64,000 bases of DNA from Domibacillus mangrovi (GTDB taxonomy: Bacteria > Bacillota > Bacilli > Bacillales > Domibacillaceae): positions 1 through 64,000 of the forward strand of contig NZ_MRWQ01000014.1 in NCBI RefSeq assembly GCF_001906925.1, in the 5' to 3' direction. This document shows positions 23,634-33,537 of this stretch, piece by piece; the first letter of the stretch is position 1; each line of letters begins with the position of its first letter. The notes under the pieces were generated by a model. It did not search any database. It was not told the origin of the DNA and saw only the letters and a list, made by a program, of their open reading frames with translations. Both the position numbers and the translations under genes were made by a program.

Positions 23634-24816
23634 AATTCGTCACTTCAATCATAATTGCATCACCTTGTCCGCTACCGGAGCAAATTGCTGCAATCCCGAC
23701 GCCTCCACCGCGGCGGCGTAGTTCGTATGCTAACGTTAAAACAATGCGCGCACCACTTGCCCCGATTGGATGGCCAAACGCAACGGCACCGCCATTCACA
23801 TTCACCTTTTCGGGATCAATACCTGCAATTTTATTGCTGGCAAGCACGACAGCCGCGAATGCTTCGTTGATTTCAAACAAATCAATATCATCGACCGACT
23901 TACCTGTTTTCTTTAATAGCTCATTAATAACGAGTCCCGGGGTTTGGGGAAATTTTTCTGCTTCAACCGCCATTTCCGCATGACCGATAATGGTCGCAAG
24001 CACATTTTTCCCTTCTTTTTCAGCTCGCTCATCACTCATTAACACGAGTGCCGCTGCTCCGTCATTAATACCCGGGGCATTACCAGCTGTGATAGTGCCA
24101 TCTTTGCCAAATGCCGGACGTAATTTTTCAAGCACGTCTTTCGTTGTCTCTTTGCGCGGTGATTCATCTGTATCAACCACAATGGGAGCGCCTTTTCGCT
24201 GTGGTACTTGTACTGCGACGATCTCTTCTGCCATTGTTCCGCTTTCAATTGCTGCAACCGCTCGCTCATGACTGCGTATCGCCCACTTATCCTGCTCTTC
24301 ACGTGCTAACCCAAATTTATCTGCCGCATTATCTCCATATGTCCCCATATGAACGCCGGTGAAACTGCATGACAATCCGTCATGAATCATTAAATCGACC
24401 ATTGGCGTGTCGCCCATTCGTGTGCCCCATCTTGCTTTAAATACCGCATATGGCACGTTCGACATAGATTCCATGCCACCTGCTAAAATTACTTCTTCAT
24501 CCCCCGCACGAATGATTTGATCAGCTATCGTCACGCTGCGAAGTCCGGATGCACATACTTTATTTACCGTTTCTGTTTTAACACACCATGGAATGCCTGC
24601 TTCACGTGCTGCTTGCCGTGATGGAATTTGCCCCTGTCCTGCTTGAAGAACGTTTCCAAAAATGATTTCATCCAGTTCGTCCGGCTTCACTCCCGCACGC
24701 TTCATTGCTTCTTTCATAGCCATGCCACCAAGCTGTGAGGCGGTTAATGTGGCTAATGCACCGCCGAATTTACCAATCGGTGTCCGTGCGCCTTCTATAA
24801 TAACTGTTTTAACCAT
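23632..24816 (-). CDS. Acetyl-CoA acetyltransferase (thiolase)
   Basis: Biosynthetic/degradative thiolase joining two acetyl-CoA or cleaving 3-ketoacyl-CoA; 394 residues. The nucleophile Cys lies in NKVCASGLRS (about residue 89). NEAFAA and GGAVAFGHPIGASGAR near 340-355 carry the catalytic His, and CSGSGQGDA near the end carries the second Cys. GGAGGTGA stands five bases before ATG 24816; a longer frame to 24858 lacks it. It resembles B. subtilis MmgA. Monocistronic with its own terminator. Confidence 0.93.
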   Translation of the reverse strand: MVKTVIIEGARTPIGKFGGALATLTASQLGGMAMKEAMKRAGVKPDELDEIIFGNVLQAGQGQIPSRQAAREAGIPWCVKTETVNKVCASGLRSVTIADQIIRAGDEEVILAGGMESMSNVPYAVFKARWGTRMGDTPMVDLMIHDGLSCSFTGVHMGTYGDNAADKFGLAREEQDKWAIRSHERAVAAIESGTMAEEIVAVQVPQRKGAPIVVDTDESPRKETTKDVLEKLRPAFGKDGTITAGNAPGINDGAAALVLMSDERAEKEGKNVLATIIGHAEMAVEAEKFPQTPGLVINELLKKTGKSVDDIDLFEINEAFAAVVLASNKIAGIDPEKVNVNGGAVAFGHPIGASGARIVLTLAYELRRRGGGVGIAAICSGSGQGDAIMIEVTN

Positions 24817-24885
24817 TTCCTTCACCTCCACATGTTCTAATGAAATAGCAAAGTCCACTTCAATTATTACAATGGGTGCTGCATT

Positions 24886-25965
24886 TTATTTTCCATAATT
24901 TTTCATTGTATCTTGCAGCTGGGCAATCCGCTTCATGCCATCTTCTCGCGCTTTTTTATTTTCTTCTTCAATCGCTCTCGTTTCATCGAGCCCTTTTACA
25001 ATTGTATTCCAGCTTTCTTCAATTGTTTCAATTTTGATGCTCGGTCCACCGGCAAGTCGGGCGATCTCCGTACTTTGGTTCGCAATGTTTTGCGAATTTC
25101 GCAGCAGCATTTCATTTGTACGTTTGTCTAATTCGCTCATAGAATCCGCTACAAGCTTTTGACGCTTCGCTGCGACTGCTTGAATGATCCCATTTTTAAA
25201 AATCGGAATCGTCGTAATGAAAGCAGAGTTGATTTTCCCAATCAATTTCGTATTCCCACGCTGCAATAGACGAATTTGCGGCGCTGTCTGCAGAGCGACC
25301 ATTCTAGCCATTTCAAGGTCATACACTCGTTCTTCCAGCGATTGAACAGCGTTGTTCAGCGTATCAAGTTCCATTTGTGCCAGCTGATCACCGGCTGCCG
25401 ACCGCTTTTCTAAACTAGGCAGATGACTTTTCAATTCCTCCACTTTCATTTGCCCGGCTACCACATATTTTTCAAGCGCCATGTAATACTGATAGTTTTG
25501 CTGATACATTTCATCCATATTGTTTGTCGAACGGACCATTTCATCTTTGTACTTAGAGATTTCAATATGAATTTTTTCAATATCGCGCCCGAGTGTCTGA
25601 TATTTACCAAATATTTTTTCAATCATTTTTTCGCCGCGATTAAATAGTTTACCTAAAAATCCTTTCGGCTCTGCAAAATCATTTTTGTCGAATTGGTCCA
25701 TTGTTTTTCCAAGTTGCTTTAATAAAGTCCCTGAATCTGTCACGCTTGTTGAACGCATCGATGCCAAAATTCGATCGGAGAATTGAGATATTTCTACAGC
25801 TGGTTCTTTTCCGAATTCAAGCAGTCCTGTTTGATTTCGTACATCAATAGAGCTTGCTAAGTCCAGTACTTCCGGTTCGTTACGAAGTTGAAGGCGCATG
25901 TCTTCTGCTTTATTTTCTGTTAATACTTCTAGTTCATTTTCTCTCATATCCTGCATCTCACTCAT
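24886..25965 (-). CDS. TelA/YceH-family toxic anion resistance protein
   Basis: A 359-residue largely alpha-helical protein of the TelA/KlaA family linked to tellurite and other stress resistance. The family core includes PIFKNGIIQAVAAKRQKL, IARLAGGPSIKIETIEESW and long coiled-coil stretches (about 110-220). No signal peptide or membrane segment. The ATG overlaps the YceG-like stop (ATGA), so it ends that operon; an internal ATG at 25956 is spaced better from GGGAGG. Role in the Ter system is inferred from family and position. Confidence 0.9.
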   Translation of the reverse strand: MSEMQDMRENELEVLTENKAEDMRLQLRNEPEVLDLASSIDVRNQTGLLEFGKEPAVEISQFSDRILASMRSTSVTDSGTLLKQLGKTMDQFDKNDFAEPKGFLGKLFNRGEKMIEKIFGKYQTLGRDIEKIHIEISKYKDEMVRSTNNMDEMYQQNYQYYMALEKYVVAGQMKVEELKSHLPSLEKRSAAGDQLAQMELDTLNNAVQSLEERVYDLEMARMVALQTAPQIRLLQRGNTKLIGKINSAFITTIPIFKNGIIQAVAAKRQKLVADSMSELDKRTNEMLLRNSQNIANQSTEIARLAGGPSIKIETIEESWNTIVKGLDETRAIEEENKKAREDGMKRIAQLQDTMKNYGK

Positions 25966-27590
25966 TTCCTCCCATTTAAAAATTTAGAAATGAAGCCGCT
26001 TAAAATGGAGCTTTCTTTTTTATAGTGATCAAAAGGCATATCAAATACCATATCTTCAAGCAAATGATGATCAAAGTATTTCTTGTTGATAAATAATTCC
26101 AGATCATTCAAGCCTGGCGGGTTATACAAAATAAGATCAAGACCGAATTCATTTAATAATAAGAGTATAGCAGCATCTGCTCTGGACAACTGACCGTTTT
26201 TTTCATTATTATATAAAATCAACTTCGGTACTTCCTGAGAGTAATCAAATGTCTGCAATAATTGAAGGATTTCTTCCGGCATCGACATCGAATGTGTAAA
26301 TAAAAATAGCTGAACATCTTCGTCTGTTTCTCCTGGTAATTTCTCCATTTTTGGATCTTCACACACCCGAGAGATCGCCGATGCAATACTTTTTTGCAAT
26401 CCATCATGCAGATGATCATACTGCCACCAGTTGCTTTTTACTATTTTTTCCGGATCAAGACGGTTTCTTTCACCAAGCGCGTGCTGATAATGAAATCGAT
26501 TGTTCGCCTTTTTTTCTTTCATATAAGGAAATTGTTTGATCGTTAACGTACTTTTTTGGGTGCGCAGCCGCTGCATATTTTCCCAATATTCTTTTCGATT
26601 TTTGGAAACACCTGACACTTTAGCGAACAGTGCAGGAATTTTCACTTCTCCATCTCGTACAGAAAACCCCGGGCGAATAAATGAAGGCTCTTTTGCTAAC
26701 AAAAAAATTTCATCGTAAGTCGTTTTTAATGTGACAGAAACCGGTAAGTGCTCTCGAAATTGCCACGGTTTATAAAATGAAGACCCTTCATGGTTTAACA
26801 CTTGTTCAATTTCCTTCGATGCTCGATACGCAACGGTTCCTTGCTGCTTCGGCTCCTCTTTTGGAAAAGGCTGCATCTTCATCTTTGAAGGATACTGTAT
26901 GACGACCGTATGTTTATTTTCTGGATCAATGTCTTTGAAATCGTCCTTTCCTTCTGGATGAATAAGTACAACGTCCATTCCTAAAAGAAGTAAATAATAA
27001 AGAAAATAGACTTGGCTTTTGCTCGCATCCCCGTACCAGACAACATGGGGGATATCTTGTTCCAGATCCAGATCCTTCATCCAGTGATCCAAATGGTTCC
27101 ACGTCCATTTAATCAAATCAAGAAACACTCGTCTAAATTCAGGATGGCCAAATGCCCCTGAATGATTGGATTGAAACAGCTGCAATACGTCTATGAGCGC
27201 CGAACGAACAAGCCGGTTAAATTCAGGATCTTTCGCGTATTTAGGAAGCAGACGCTCTCCGTCTAAAAAAGCGACAAAACGGTTCACTGAAAGACTTGGT
27301 TCGTTTTGGATAATATGATAGATGCGCTGGACAGATTGAAACCGGTCGGGCGTCATCGATTTATCAAGTGTTTCAGACAATATATACACATGCGGCGGCT
27401 GGCTGATGGAATAAAGCGTACTCATATAAGCTGTTTCATCAAAGCCAGCACCGAGTATACGTGCAGCTATCTGACTGTATTGCATGTCATCTGTTTCTTT
27501 TTTATATCGGGGCCGATCTATAATCGAACGGCTGAGTTCATCGTTCCAATTGGTTTCTTCAATTGGCATGATGATCCATTTTCTCTTCAA
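25962..27590 (-). CDS. yceG: YceG-like component of the Ter biosynthetic module
   Basis: About 542 residues, similar in length and neighbourhood to B. subtilis YceG, which precedes the TelA homologue YceH there too. The protein holds two repeats of a Rossmann-like pattern (IPHVVWYGDASKSQVYFLYY and KLILYNNEKNGQLSRADAAI, each followed by an acidic loop and a DLILYNP or DVVLIHPEG strand), suggesting an internal duplication. The start is probably TTG 27590, eight bases after GGGGA; GTG 27596 is too close. The family is proposed to belong to a nucleoside-like metabolite pathway; the reaction is unknown. Confidence 0.85.
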   Translation of the reverse strand: MKRKWIIMPIEETNWNDELSRSIIDRPRYKKETDDMQYSQIAARILGAGFDETAYMSTLYSISQPPHVYILSETLDKSMTPDRFQSVQRIYHIIQNEPSLSVNRFVAFLDGERLLPKYAKDPEFNRLVRSALIDVLQLFQSNHSGAFGHPEFRRVFLDLIKWTWNHLDHWMKDLDLEQDIPHVVWYGDASKSQVYFLYYLLLLGMDVVLIHPEGKDDFKDIDPENKHTVVIQYPSKMKMQPFPKEEPKQQGTVAYRASKEIEQVLNHEGSSFYKPWQFREHLPVSVTLKTTYDEIFLLAKEPSFIRPGFSVRDGEVKIPALFAKVSGVSKNRKEYWENMQRLRTQKSTLTIKQFPYMKEKKANNRFHYQHALGERNRLDPEKIVKSNWWQYDHLHDGLQKSIASAISRVCEDPKMEKLPGETDEDVQLFLFTHSMSMPEEILQLLQTFDYSQEVPKLILYNNEKNGQLSRADAAILLLLNEFGLDLILYNPPGLNDLELFINKKYFDHHLLEDMVFDMPFDHYKKESSILSGFISKFLNGRK

Positions 27591-27666
27591 CTGCACTCTC
27601 CCCTTTAATCATCTTTATAAAAATAAGGAGTTTGAGCTGGTGTGATGAACGGGATTTAAGGTTAGA

Positions 27667-28452
27667 TTACAGTCTTTTTGACAGCATCGTTTCAATAATT
27701 TCTTCTGCTGCGATCAAGCCTTCTGTTTGCGTCAATGGCAGATGAGCGTTCCTTACGGCTGCTTCACCGTGTTTTGGAATTAAACCAAATACCGCTTTTT
27801 CGACCAAACAGACATCCAGGTTAGAATCCCCTGCTGTAAATACCGTTTTCTTTCCCTCTTTTTCTGAAAGATAGTTTACTGCGTCCCATTTGTTCACAAA
27901 GCCTGGAATAAAATATACTTTTCTTCCTTGTAGGGAAAAGAACCAGCCCCGCTCCGCTGCCCACTCCGAATATTCATTCATCAGTTCTGCTGGAGCAAGT
28001 TCAGGTTTAATAAGTAAATAGATAAAAAAGTGGTCCACTACTCGAATGGAATCCAGCCAAACAGGATCTGCCGTTTTTTCTATTTTTCTCTTTACATCTT
28101 CTAAAGACGTATGGCTATCATTAATTTTTGTTTGAACGAACTCTTCCCAATAACGATCTACTTTCCCATCTTTCAACACGACACCGCCATTACATGTAAT
28201 CGCATATGCGGGCCGAATCTCTTCTTGGAAAAGTGAAATTCGGCTATACTGTTCGACTGTTCTCGTCGTCACTGGAATAAACATCATTTGCTCTGACAGT
28301 TCTTTCAAAAGCTGAATCGCCTTTTCTGTCATATAAGAGATCTCTTTCCCATTATATACTTCAACATTCCGAACAGACAGTTCTGTTTGTTTCGGATCGA
28401 AAAACTTACTGGAATAAATGAGTGTGCGATCTAAGTCGCTTGCAAAAATCAT
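27667..28452 (-). CDS. HAD-superfamily phosphatase of the Ter module
   Basis: A 261-residue HAD hydrolase of the Cof/sucrose-phosphatase-like type. Motif I is SDLDRTLIYSS near residues 5-15; motif II is PVTTRTVEQYSR; GDSNLDVCL is motif IV. Starting at ATG 28452 it overlaps the upstream phosphoribosyltransferase stop by 4 bp, which fixes the start. It is expected to dephosphorylate the phosphoribosylated intermediate of the pathway (inference). Confidence 0.85.
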   Translation of the reverse strand: MIFASDLDRTLIYSSKFFDPKQTELSVRNVEVYNGKEISYMTEKAIQLLKELSEQMMFIPVTTRTVEQYSRISLFQEEIRPAYAITCNGGVVLKDGKVDRYWEEFVQTKINDSHTSLEDVKRKIEKTADPVWLDSIRVVDHFFIYLLIKPELAPAELMNEYSEWAAERGWFFSLQGRKVYFIPGFVNKWDAVNYLSEKEGKKTVFTAGDSNLDVCLVEKAVFGLIPKHGEAAVRNAHLPLTQTEGLIAAEEIIETMLSKRL

Positions 28453-29564
28453 CGGTCTTGCTCCAATGGCTTGATTAATCCGCAGCATGTATACGTCATT
28501 TCTGTAAATTCCTCCACCGGGACACCTCGTTCTTTTGTTAATTGAAAAATATGTTTCAAGCGTGAATCTTGCCGATCTTTCACAAGTATTTTCCATGGCA
28601 TACGACGCAACAGAACTCGTGTCGTTTCTCCTACGCCCGGCTTAATCAAATTAATATCGTCTAGTCCATATTTAGTTTGAATCATGTTAATGGATTTGAG
28701 TCCTTCCCAAGTTGGAGAGCGATCGCTTGTTTTAAGCGTTTTTACTGCCTCTTGAACGAGAGGTGCAGCTGTTTCAAATTCATCTGTAATAACATCAATA
28801 TAATGAACCGACACATCTTCATCTTGCAGTTCTTTATATACTTTTGCCCCGTGGAAATCTGTTTCGTTCATCCACTGGTCATTTAATACCGTCCGGCTGA
28901 CAAGCCCCGAAACGGTTGAATTTAAACATGCATTTGGAATAAGAAAGTCTTCTCTCGTGCCATATAAAGAAGAGCAATAACCAGGATCAGCCAGTACAGC
29001 TAGTTCAGCATCCAATTTGATTCCGTGTGTTTTTTCAAATTTACAAGTGGATTGCGATAATTCTTTCGTAATAGCACCTTTACCTGTCCATCCATCAATA
29101 AACACAAGCCGTTTACCTGGATGACGATGAAGCATATAAAGCAATGCATTTTCATCTATACCACGTCCGCGAATAATCGATACACTGTAATGAGGTGGCG
29201 AAAAGCCAAACGTTTTTTTGATATATCGCTTCATCAAAATGCCAATCGGCGTCCCCGCTCTAGCAAGAGAAACGAGAACAATATCTCGCCCTTTTTTTTC
29301 GATAATAAGTTCAGAAACCGATCCAACCGCCACCGCCACTTTTTGTTTATATGTATGAAGTGAATCATGAAATAACGTCAAATAGTCTTTTGTCGGTTCG
29401 TATTCAACAGGAAGCATCTCCGAATAATGCACACCTTGTTGAATGGCCTGTTCCCGCTCATCTGTCTTTTTTTCAAGGCGTGCGTCTGATAAATCTTTTA
29501 ATAAAAAGACAACATCTTCTGATGAATAACTTCCTGTGACCATTTGCATGTCTTGTTTAATCAT
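28449..29564 (-). CDS. Phosphoribosyltransferase with C-terminal TRSP-type domain
   Basis: About 371 residues. The central part has a PRTase-like fold (LVSLARAGTPIGILMKR, then FIDGWTGKGAITKEL where a PRPP loop normally sits) and the C-terminal part ends in a cysteine-containing TYTCCGLIKP segment; together these resemble the Ter-operon PRTase plus TRSP-domain proteins. ATG 29564 is chosen because AAGGGAG lies seven bases upstream; a longer frame to 29687 overlaps the neighbour. Thirteen base pairs separate it from the preceding gene. Confidence 0.75.
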   Translation of the reverse strand: MIKQDMQMVTGSYSSEDVVFLLKDLSDARLEKKTDEREQAIQQGVHYSEMLPVEYEPTKDYLTLFHDSLHTYKQKVAVAVGSVSELIIEKKGRDIVLVSLARAGTPIGILMKRYIKKTFGFSPPHYSVSIIRGRGIDENALLYMLHRHPGKRLVFIDGWTGKGAITKELSQSTCKFEKTHGIKLDAELAVLADPGYCSSLYGTREDFLIPNACLNSTVSGLVSRTVLNDQWMNETDFHGAKVYKELQDEDVSVHYIDVITDEFETAAPLVQEAVKTLKTSDRSPTWEGLKSINMIQTKYGLDDINLIKPGVGETTRVLLRRMPWKILVKDRQDSRLKHIFQLTKERGVPVEEFTEMTYTCCGLIKPLEQDR

Positions 29565-29577
29565 CAAAAATCTCCCT

Positions 29578-30954
29578 TCAAATGAAATCAACCACGTGAA
29601 TATGCGGCACATGATAAAACTGACGCAAGAGCGACTGCCTTCTTTCTTTACTTGCCGTCCGCTCAAAAAACAGAAAGACTTCATCATATTGCGAATCTAA
29701 AATGTTATACGCATATTGAACAATGCCTGGATCATCCGGACTTTCAAATACGAGCCTGTTTTTAATCGGATATCTATCGTTATTTAACGGAAAGATCGGG
29801 CTTCTTGTTGTCGAATGATACGATATGCCTTCTCCCATATAAACGGAAGCTTTCATCGGTAAGTGCATAAACTCCCCTGTTCCAAGACAGAGCGTTTTCT
29901 TTCCTGCTCTTTTCGTTTTTAAATACTGACCGACTTGATGGCAATAGTCTTCAATAGACTGTCTATGTTTTGAAGACAATCCAAACCTTCCTGTTAATGC
30001 TGAATACGGTGTATCATTTTTCTTGCCGTTTGAATCAACAGATGAATATGGATAATGCGCAATAGGTGACGGAATGTCGCGAAGATGAATCGAATGATCG
30101 TTTATTTTCCTAAGTGGTATTTGTTCATCAGCGTCAACCTGTTCTTCCAAATCAGGTGTGCCTTTTACTTCAACCGTACCGGATAATAAGGAATACGTTT
30201 TAATCTGAATTCCCCACATGTCCTCAAAATCCTTTAAGCGCTGCCGATTCTCTTTCGTCCGCCAATCGAGAAGAGATAGCACCGTGTATTCTTTGCGCGG
30301 ATATTTTTTTTGAATCGAAGATATAATGTTCAAAGCCGTTTTCCCTGTTGTGATTTCATCATCCACCAGACAAATGGGCTTGTCATGATCGAACAATTCT
30401 TCAGGCGCATAACAAAGCTGGTCTGTTGCATGCGAATGCTCTTCTTCAAAATAGAGAGTCACTTCTTGATCTACAATCCGCTCTCGCGTGGAATGTATGT
30501 AAGTCGCATTCATAAAGCAATCAAATACACCGTGACCAAGCGCTGTCGCTGTTTCCGCAAATCCAATGAACACAACCGGTTCGTTCAGTGCAAAGCTTAG
30601 CTCTTTTACAACTGAATAAGCGGCTTCTACATGTTCCTTTGATCCATCTTTCAACGCTTCAATAAGCAGCTCTTTTTCAGGTAGGGTTTGACCCGTTTCT
30701 TCTTCATAATAAATCGATGCGAGCAGCGCGGAGGAAATAAACGGGATGCACGGATGAAGAGGAATATGCTTTCCCAGCACTTTGCTGACGAATAAAAAAG
30801 ATCGCTTTTTATTCATTCTTGCCGCCATTTCATATAGTGATCCTACTGGGATATGATATGGATTTGCTTCTATTCGTATATCTACTTCCAAGGAGCCATT
30901 AATGTTATATGTATACTGGTTCGGATAATAAATCGATGAATGTGTGGTTTTCAT
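29578..30954 (-). CDS. Phosphoribosyltransferase-domain protein of the Ter module
   Basis: A 458-residue protein with a clear PRPP-binding loop, CLVDDEITTGKTALNII, near residues 195-211, preceded by FIGFAETATALGHGV. A second domain from about residue 300 contains LCLGTGEFMHLPM and EVFLFFERTASKERRQ. The start overlaps the upstream lyase gene by 50 bp but has GGGGTG close by. It likely attaches ribose-5-phosphate from PRPP to an unknown base-like acceptor. Confidence 0.8.
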   Translation of the reverse strand: MKTTHSSIYYPNQYTYNINGSLEVDIRIEANPYHIPVGSLYEMAARMNKKRSFLFVSKVLGKHIPLHPCIPFISSALLASIYYEEETGQTLPEKELLIEALKDGSKEHVEAAYSVVKELSFALNEPVVFIGFAETATALGHGVFDCFMNATYIHSTRERIVDQEVTLYFEEEHSHATDQLCYAPEELFDHDKPICLVDDEITTGKTALNIISSIQKKYPRKEYTVLSLLDWRTKENRQRLKDFEDMWGIQIKTYSLLSGTVEVKGTPDLEEQVDADEQIPLRKINDHSIHLRDIPSPIAHYPYSSVDSNGKKNDTPYSALTGRFGLSSKHRQSIEDYCHQVGQYLKTKRAGKKTLCLGTGEFMHLPMKASVYMGEGISYHSTTRSPIFPLNNDRYPIKNRLVFESPDDPGIVQYAYNILDSQYDEVFLFFERTASKERRQSLLRQFYHVPHIHVVDFI

Positions 30955-32095
30955 GCAGCACCCCGTATATATCTGATTTTACTAACGTTTTTTGTGCCCA
31001 TTTTAAATGCGGCTTGATTTCATTCATTTTATTTTGAAACTCACTTTTAAATACGCCCTTTTCACCATTTGCTTGCCCTACAATACTTAACGCGTCCACA
31101 TATTCTTCTTTCGTTACGACATGCAATGCTTGTACAGGTAAAAGATGAGTTGGGTGAATAATGGTTTTCCCGACTAATCCATTTGCTTTATCAAGCAGTG
31201 TTTCTTGAATTAACCCGTCGAAGTTTTTACGAATTAATTCTTTTCTCAGTAGAATCCCTTCCGAACCGAGCTGTTTGAAAAATGGCGTCTGACGTAGCTG
31301 AGGCTTCAAAATTCGGCTATTTGCCGAAAAATGCTCCCATACAGGACCTGATATAACAAACCCATTTGGTTCCCGGCCGAATATATTCACGATATCAGTA
31401 ATGAGTTCATTTACGAGCGAAATTTCATATACGGTCGTCTGACTATCTCTTCTAATCCCGTACAATCCACATAAATCCGTAGCACCAATTCGAATGTTTA
31501 ATATAAGGTCTTTATAACGATCAGCCATTTCTTTTAACCGAAGCAATTCTTCGACACGCTTTTCCTTATAAAGGACTTCCGGTGACTCTAAAATAGGCAT
31601 CCCATACAAAATAGTTCCTGACTCATCAATAATGGACTGCAGCGTAGAAAGAAAACCTTCTGCGTTTGCTGAAGAAAACTTCGGAAAGACGAAACCCGTC
31701 AACAATGATAATGATCGTTGCAGACGAATCGCCAATTGAGCCATTTGATGTGCACTTCTTACCCGAATAAAAATAAGCGGCATTTTTTCATCTGTTAGAC
31801 GTCCTTCATCGAAAGCTTCAAATATGTTTTTTATATGTGAAATGAGCTGATCCTCTGCCCTTCCTACTTCCAAATCTCCAACAGCATCTTCCAGACAAAT
31901 AACCACAGTCGAAAGCTCTTTAAATTTATTACTAATAATTAATTCGGCAATATCAGCTCTTGTTGCCGGCATATATAAAACAGGTCCAAGGCTATAAGCT
32001 AGCATATGTTTCGGTGAATGCTTATAAATCATTTTTGGTTTTTGATAAAAAAATCCTTCTAATTGAAAGGACGGTAAATGATGAAAATACTTCAA
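30905..32095 (-). CDS. HpcH/HpaI- or CitE-like C-C bond lyase of the Ter module
   Basis: About 396 residues with the TIM-barrel CitE/HpcH pattern: VVICLEDAVGD near residue 66, FIRVRSAHQM, GFVFPKFSSANAE and YGMPILESPEVL with a metal-binding Glu. Such lyases make or break bonds between acetyl-/pyruvyl-type units and an acceptor. The start is probably TTG 32095, spaced six bases from AAGGTG. First gene of the operon lyase, PRTase, PRTase-TRSP, HAD, YceG, TelA. Substrate unknown. Confidence 0.8.
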   Translation of the reverse strand: MKYFHHLPSFQLEGFFYQKPKMIYKHSPKHMLAYSLGPVLYMPATRADIAELIISNKFKELSTVVICLEDAVGDLEVGRAEDQLISHIKNIFEAFDEGRLTDEKMPLIFIRVRSAHQMAQLAIRLQRSLSLLTGFVFPKFSSANAEGFLSTLQSIIDESGTILYGMPILESPEVLYKEKRVEELLRLKEMADRYKDLILNIRIGATDLCGLYGIRRDSQTTVYEISLVNELITDIVNIFGREPNGFVISGPVWEHFSANSRILKPQLRQTPFFKQLGSEGILLRKELIRKNFDGLIQETLLDKANGLVGKTIIHPTHLLPVQALHVVTKEEYVDALSIVGQANGEKGVFKSEFQNKMNEIKPHLKWAQKTLVKSDIYGVLHENHTFIDLLSEPVYI

Positions 32096-32271
32096 ACCGG
32101 GCACCTTCTTACATCAACTTTGTTATTTTTTTAAAAAGAAAGCAGGTGACGTCCTCCTTCTTTCTTTTTATCGATGACTTCTTATTCAGTCCGTTTACGT
32201 TAGATCAATGAACAGAAGCGTATGTATCTATAATACTTGATTACAATCTATTTCTCCTCTTAGCAAAAAAA

Positions 32272-32300
32272 CCAATAAAAGGTTTAAAACCTTTTATTGG
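32272..32300 (-). terminator. Terminator of the terD operon
   Basis: On the minus strand CCAATAAAAGG/CCTTTTATTGG with a 7-base loop is followed by TTTTTTTGC, nine bases after the last terD gene. It separates the terD genes from the biosynthetic module downstream. Confidence 0.9.
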
Positions 32301-32309
32301 CCCATTAAA

Positions 32310-32888
32310 TTACACTTCTAAACCGTAATTTTGGCAAAGCGACATGAGTCCCCCGGAGAAACCGCTGCCTACTGCACTGAATTTCCAATCGTTCCCGTGC
32401 TTATACAATTCACAAAACACAACAGCTGTTTCAATTGAAAAATCTTCCCCTAAATCGAAGCGAAGTAATTCCTGTCCTGTTGCTTCATCCGCAAGTCGAA
32501 CGAATGCATTCGACACTTGCCCAAAGTTTTGGCTGCGCAGTTCCGCATCATGAATGGTAACGGCAATACCAATTCGCTGTACATAAGAAGGAATTGTAGA
32601 AAAGTCGACAACGAGCTGCTCATCATCCCCATCACCTTCACCCGTCCGGTTATCCCCTGTATGCACAACAGCTCCACTCGGGTGCCCGAGGTTGTTATAA
32701 AAAATAAAATCATGATCATTTTGGCAACGGTTGGTTGCGTCAACAAGAAATGCCGACGCATCAAGGTCAAATGCCTGACCTCCTGAGTATTTATTCGTAT
32801 CCCAGCCGAGACCAATGACGGCTTTAACGAGACCTGGGTTCGTTTTCGTTAAATCAATTTTTTGGCCTTTCGACAATATAATCGACAC
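32310..32888 (-). CDS. terD: TerD-family calcium-binding stress protein (third of three)
   Basis: TerD domain protein, 192 residues. The N-terminal LSKGQKIDLTKTNPGL and the acidic [14 protein letters not shown] Ca2+-binding loop (about 78-91), then EQL and [15 protein letters not shown], are canonical. It is the last of three tandem terD genes with 33-35 bp gaps. Tellurite/phage/metal stress protein; the molecular function is not established. Confidence 0.93.
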   Translation of the reverse strand: MSIILSKGQKIDLTKTNPGLVKAVIGLGWDTNKYSGGQAFDLDASAFLVDATNRCQNDHDFIFYNNLGHPSGAVVHTGDNRTGEGDGDDEQLVVDFSTIPSYVQRIGIAVTIHDAELRSQNFGQVSNAFVRLADEATGQELLRFDLGEDFSIETAVVFCELYKHGNDWKFSAVGSGFSGGLMSLCQNYGLEV

Positions 32889-32923
32889 AGTGAAATCACT
32901 CCCAAATGTATGGTATTGCGTGA

Positions 32924-33502
32924 TTAAGCTTGCAAGCCGTAATCGTTAACAAGTGATGCTAGTCCACCTTGATATCCGCTTCCAATAGCACTGAATTTCC
33001 ATTCGCCATTATGTCTGTACAACTCACCTACAACGACTGCTGTTTCAATTGAGAAATCTTCTCCAAGATCATAACGGATCAGTTCTTCATTGCTATCGTC
33101 ACTTACGATACGCACAAAGCTATTCGATACTTGTCCAAAGTTCTGGCTCCGCTCTTCCGCTTCATGAATCGTGATCGTGAACGCAATTTTTTCAATCGAT
33201 TGCGGCACGTCAGAAAGATTGATTTTCACTTGCTCGTCATCTCCATCGCCTTCGCCTGTCAAGTTGTCACCTTTGTGAATAACAGAACCATTGCCGCCTT
33301 CAAGATTATTAAAGAAAACAAAGTCTTTTTCACTTTCACATTTACCGGCTGCATTTAAAAGAAAGACAGATGAATCAAGGTCAAACGATTTACCGCCATC
33401 ATATTTATTCGTATCCCAGCCAAGACCGACTGTAATTTTTGATAAACCCGGATTACCTTTCGTTAAATCCACTTTTTGTCCTTTGCTCAATGAAATTGCC
33501 AT
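32924..33502 (-). CDS. terD: TerD-family calcium-binding stress protein (second of three)
   Basis: 192 residues, strongly similar along its full length to the next gene downstream: [32 protein letters not shown] and [20 protein letters not shown]. It has a GAAAGAAGGG ribosome-binding site. It probably arose by tandem duplication. Expressed from the promoter at 34220-34249. Confidence 0.93.
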   Translation of the reverse strand: MAISLSKGQKVDLTKGNPGLSKITVGLGWDTNKYDGGKSFDLDSSVFLLNAAGKCESEKDFVFFNNLEGGNGSVIHKGDNLTGEGDGDDEQVKINLSDVPQSIEKIAFTITIHEAEERSQNFGQVSNSFVRIVSDDSNEELIRYDLGEDFSIETAVVVGELYRHNGEWKFSAIGSGYQGGLASLVNDYGLQA

Positions 33503-33537
33503 GTAAAAAACCCTTCTTTCTGATTATTTATTTTGAT

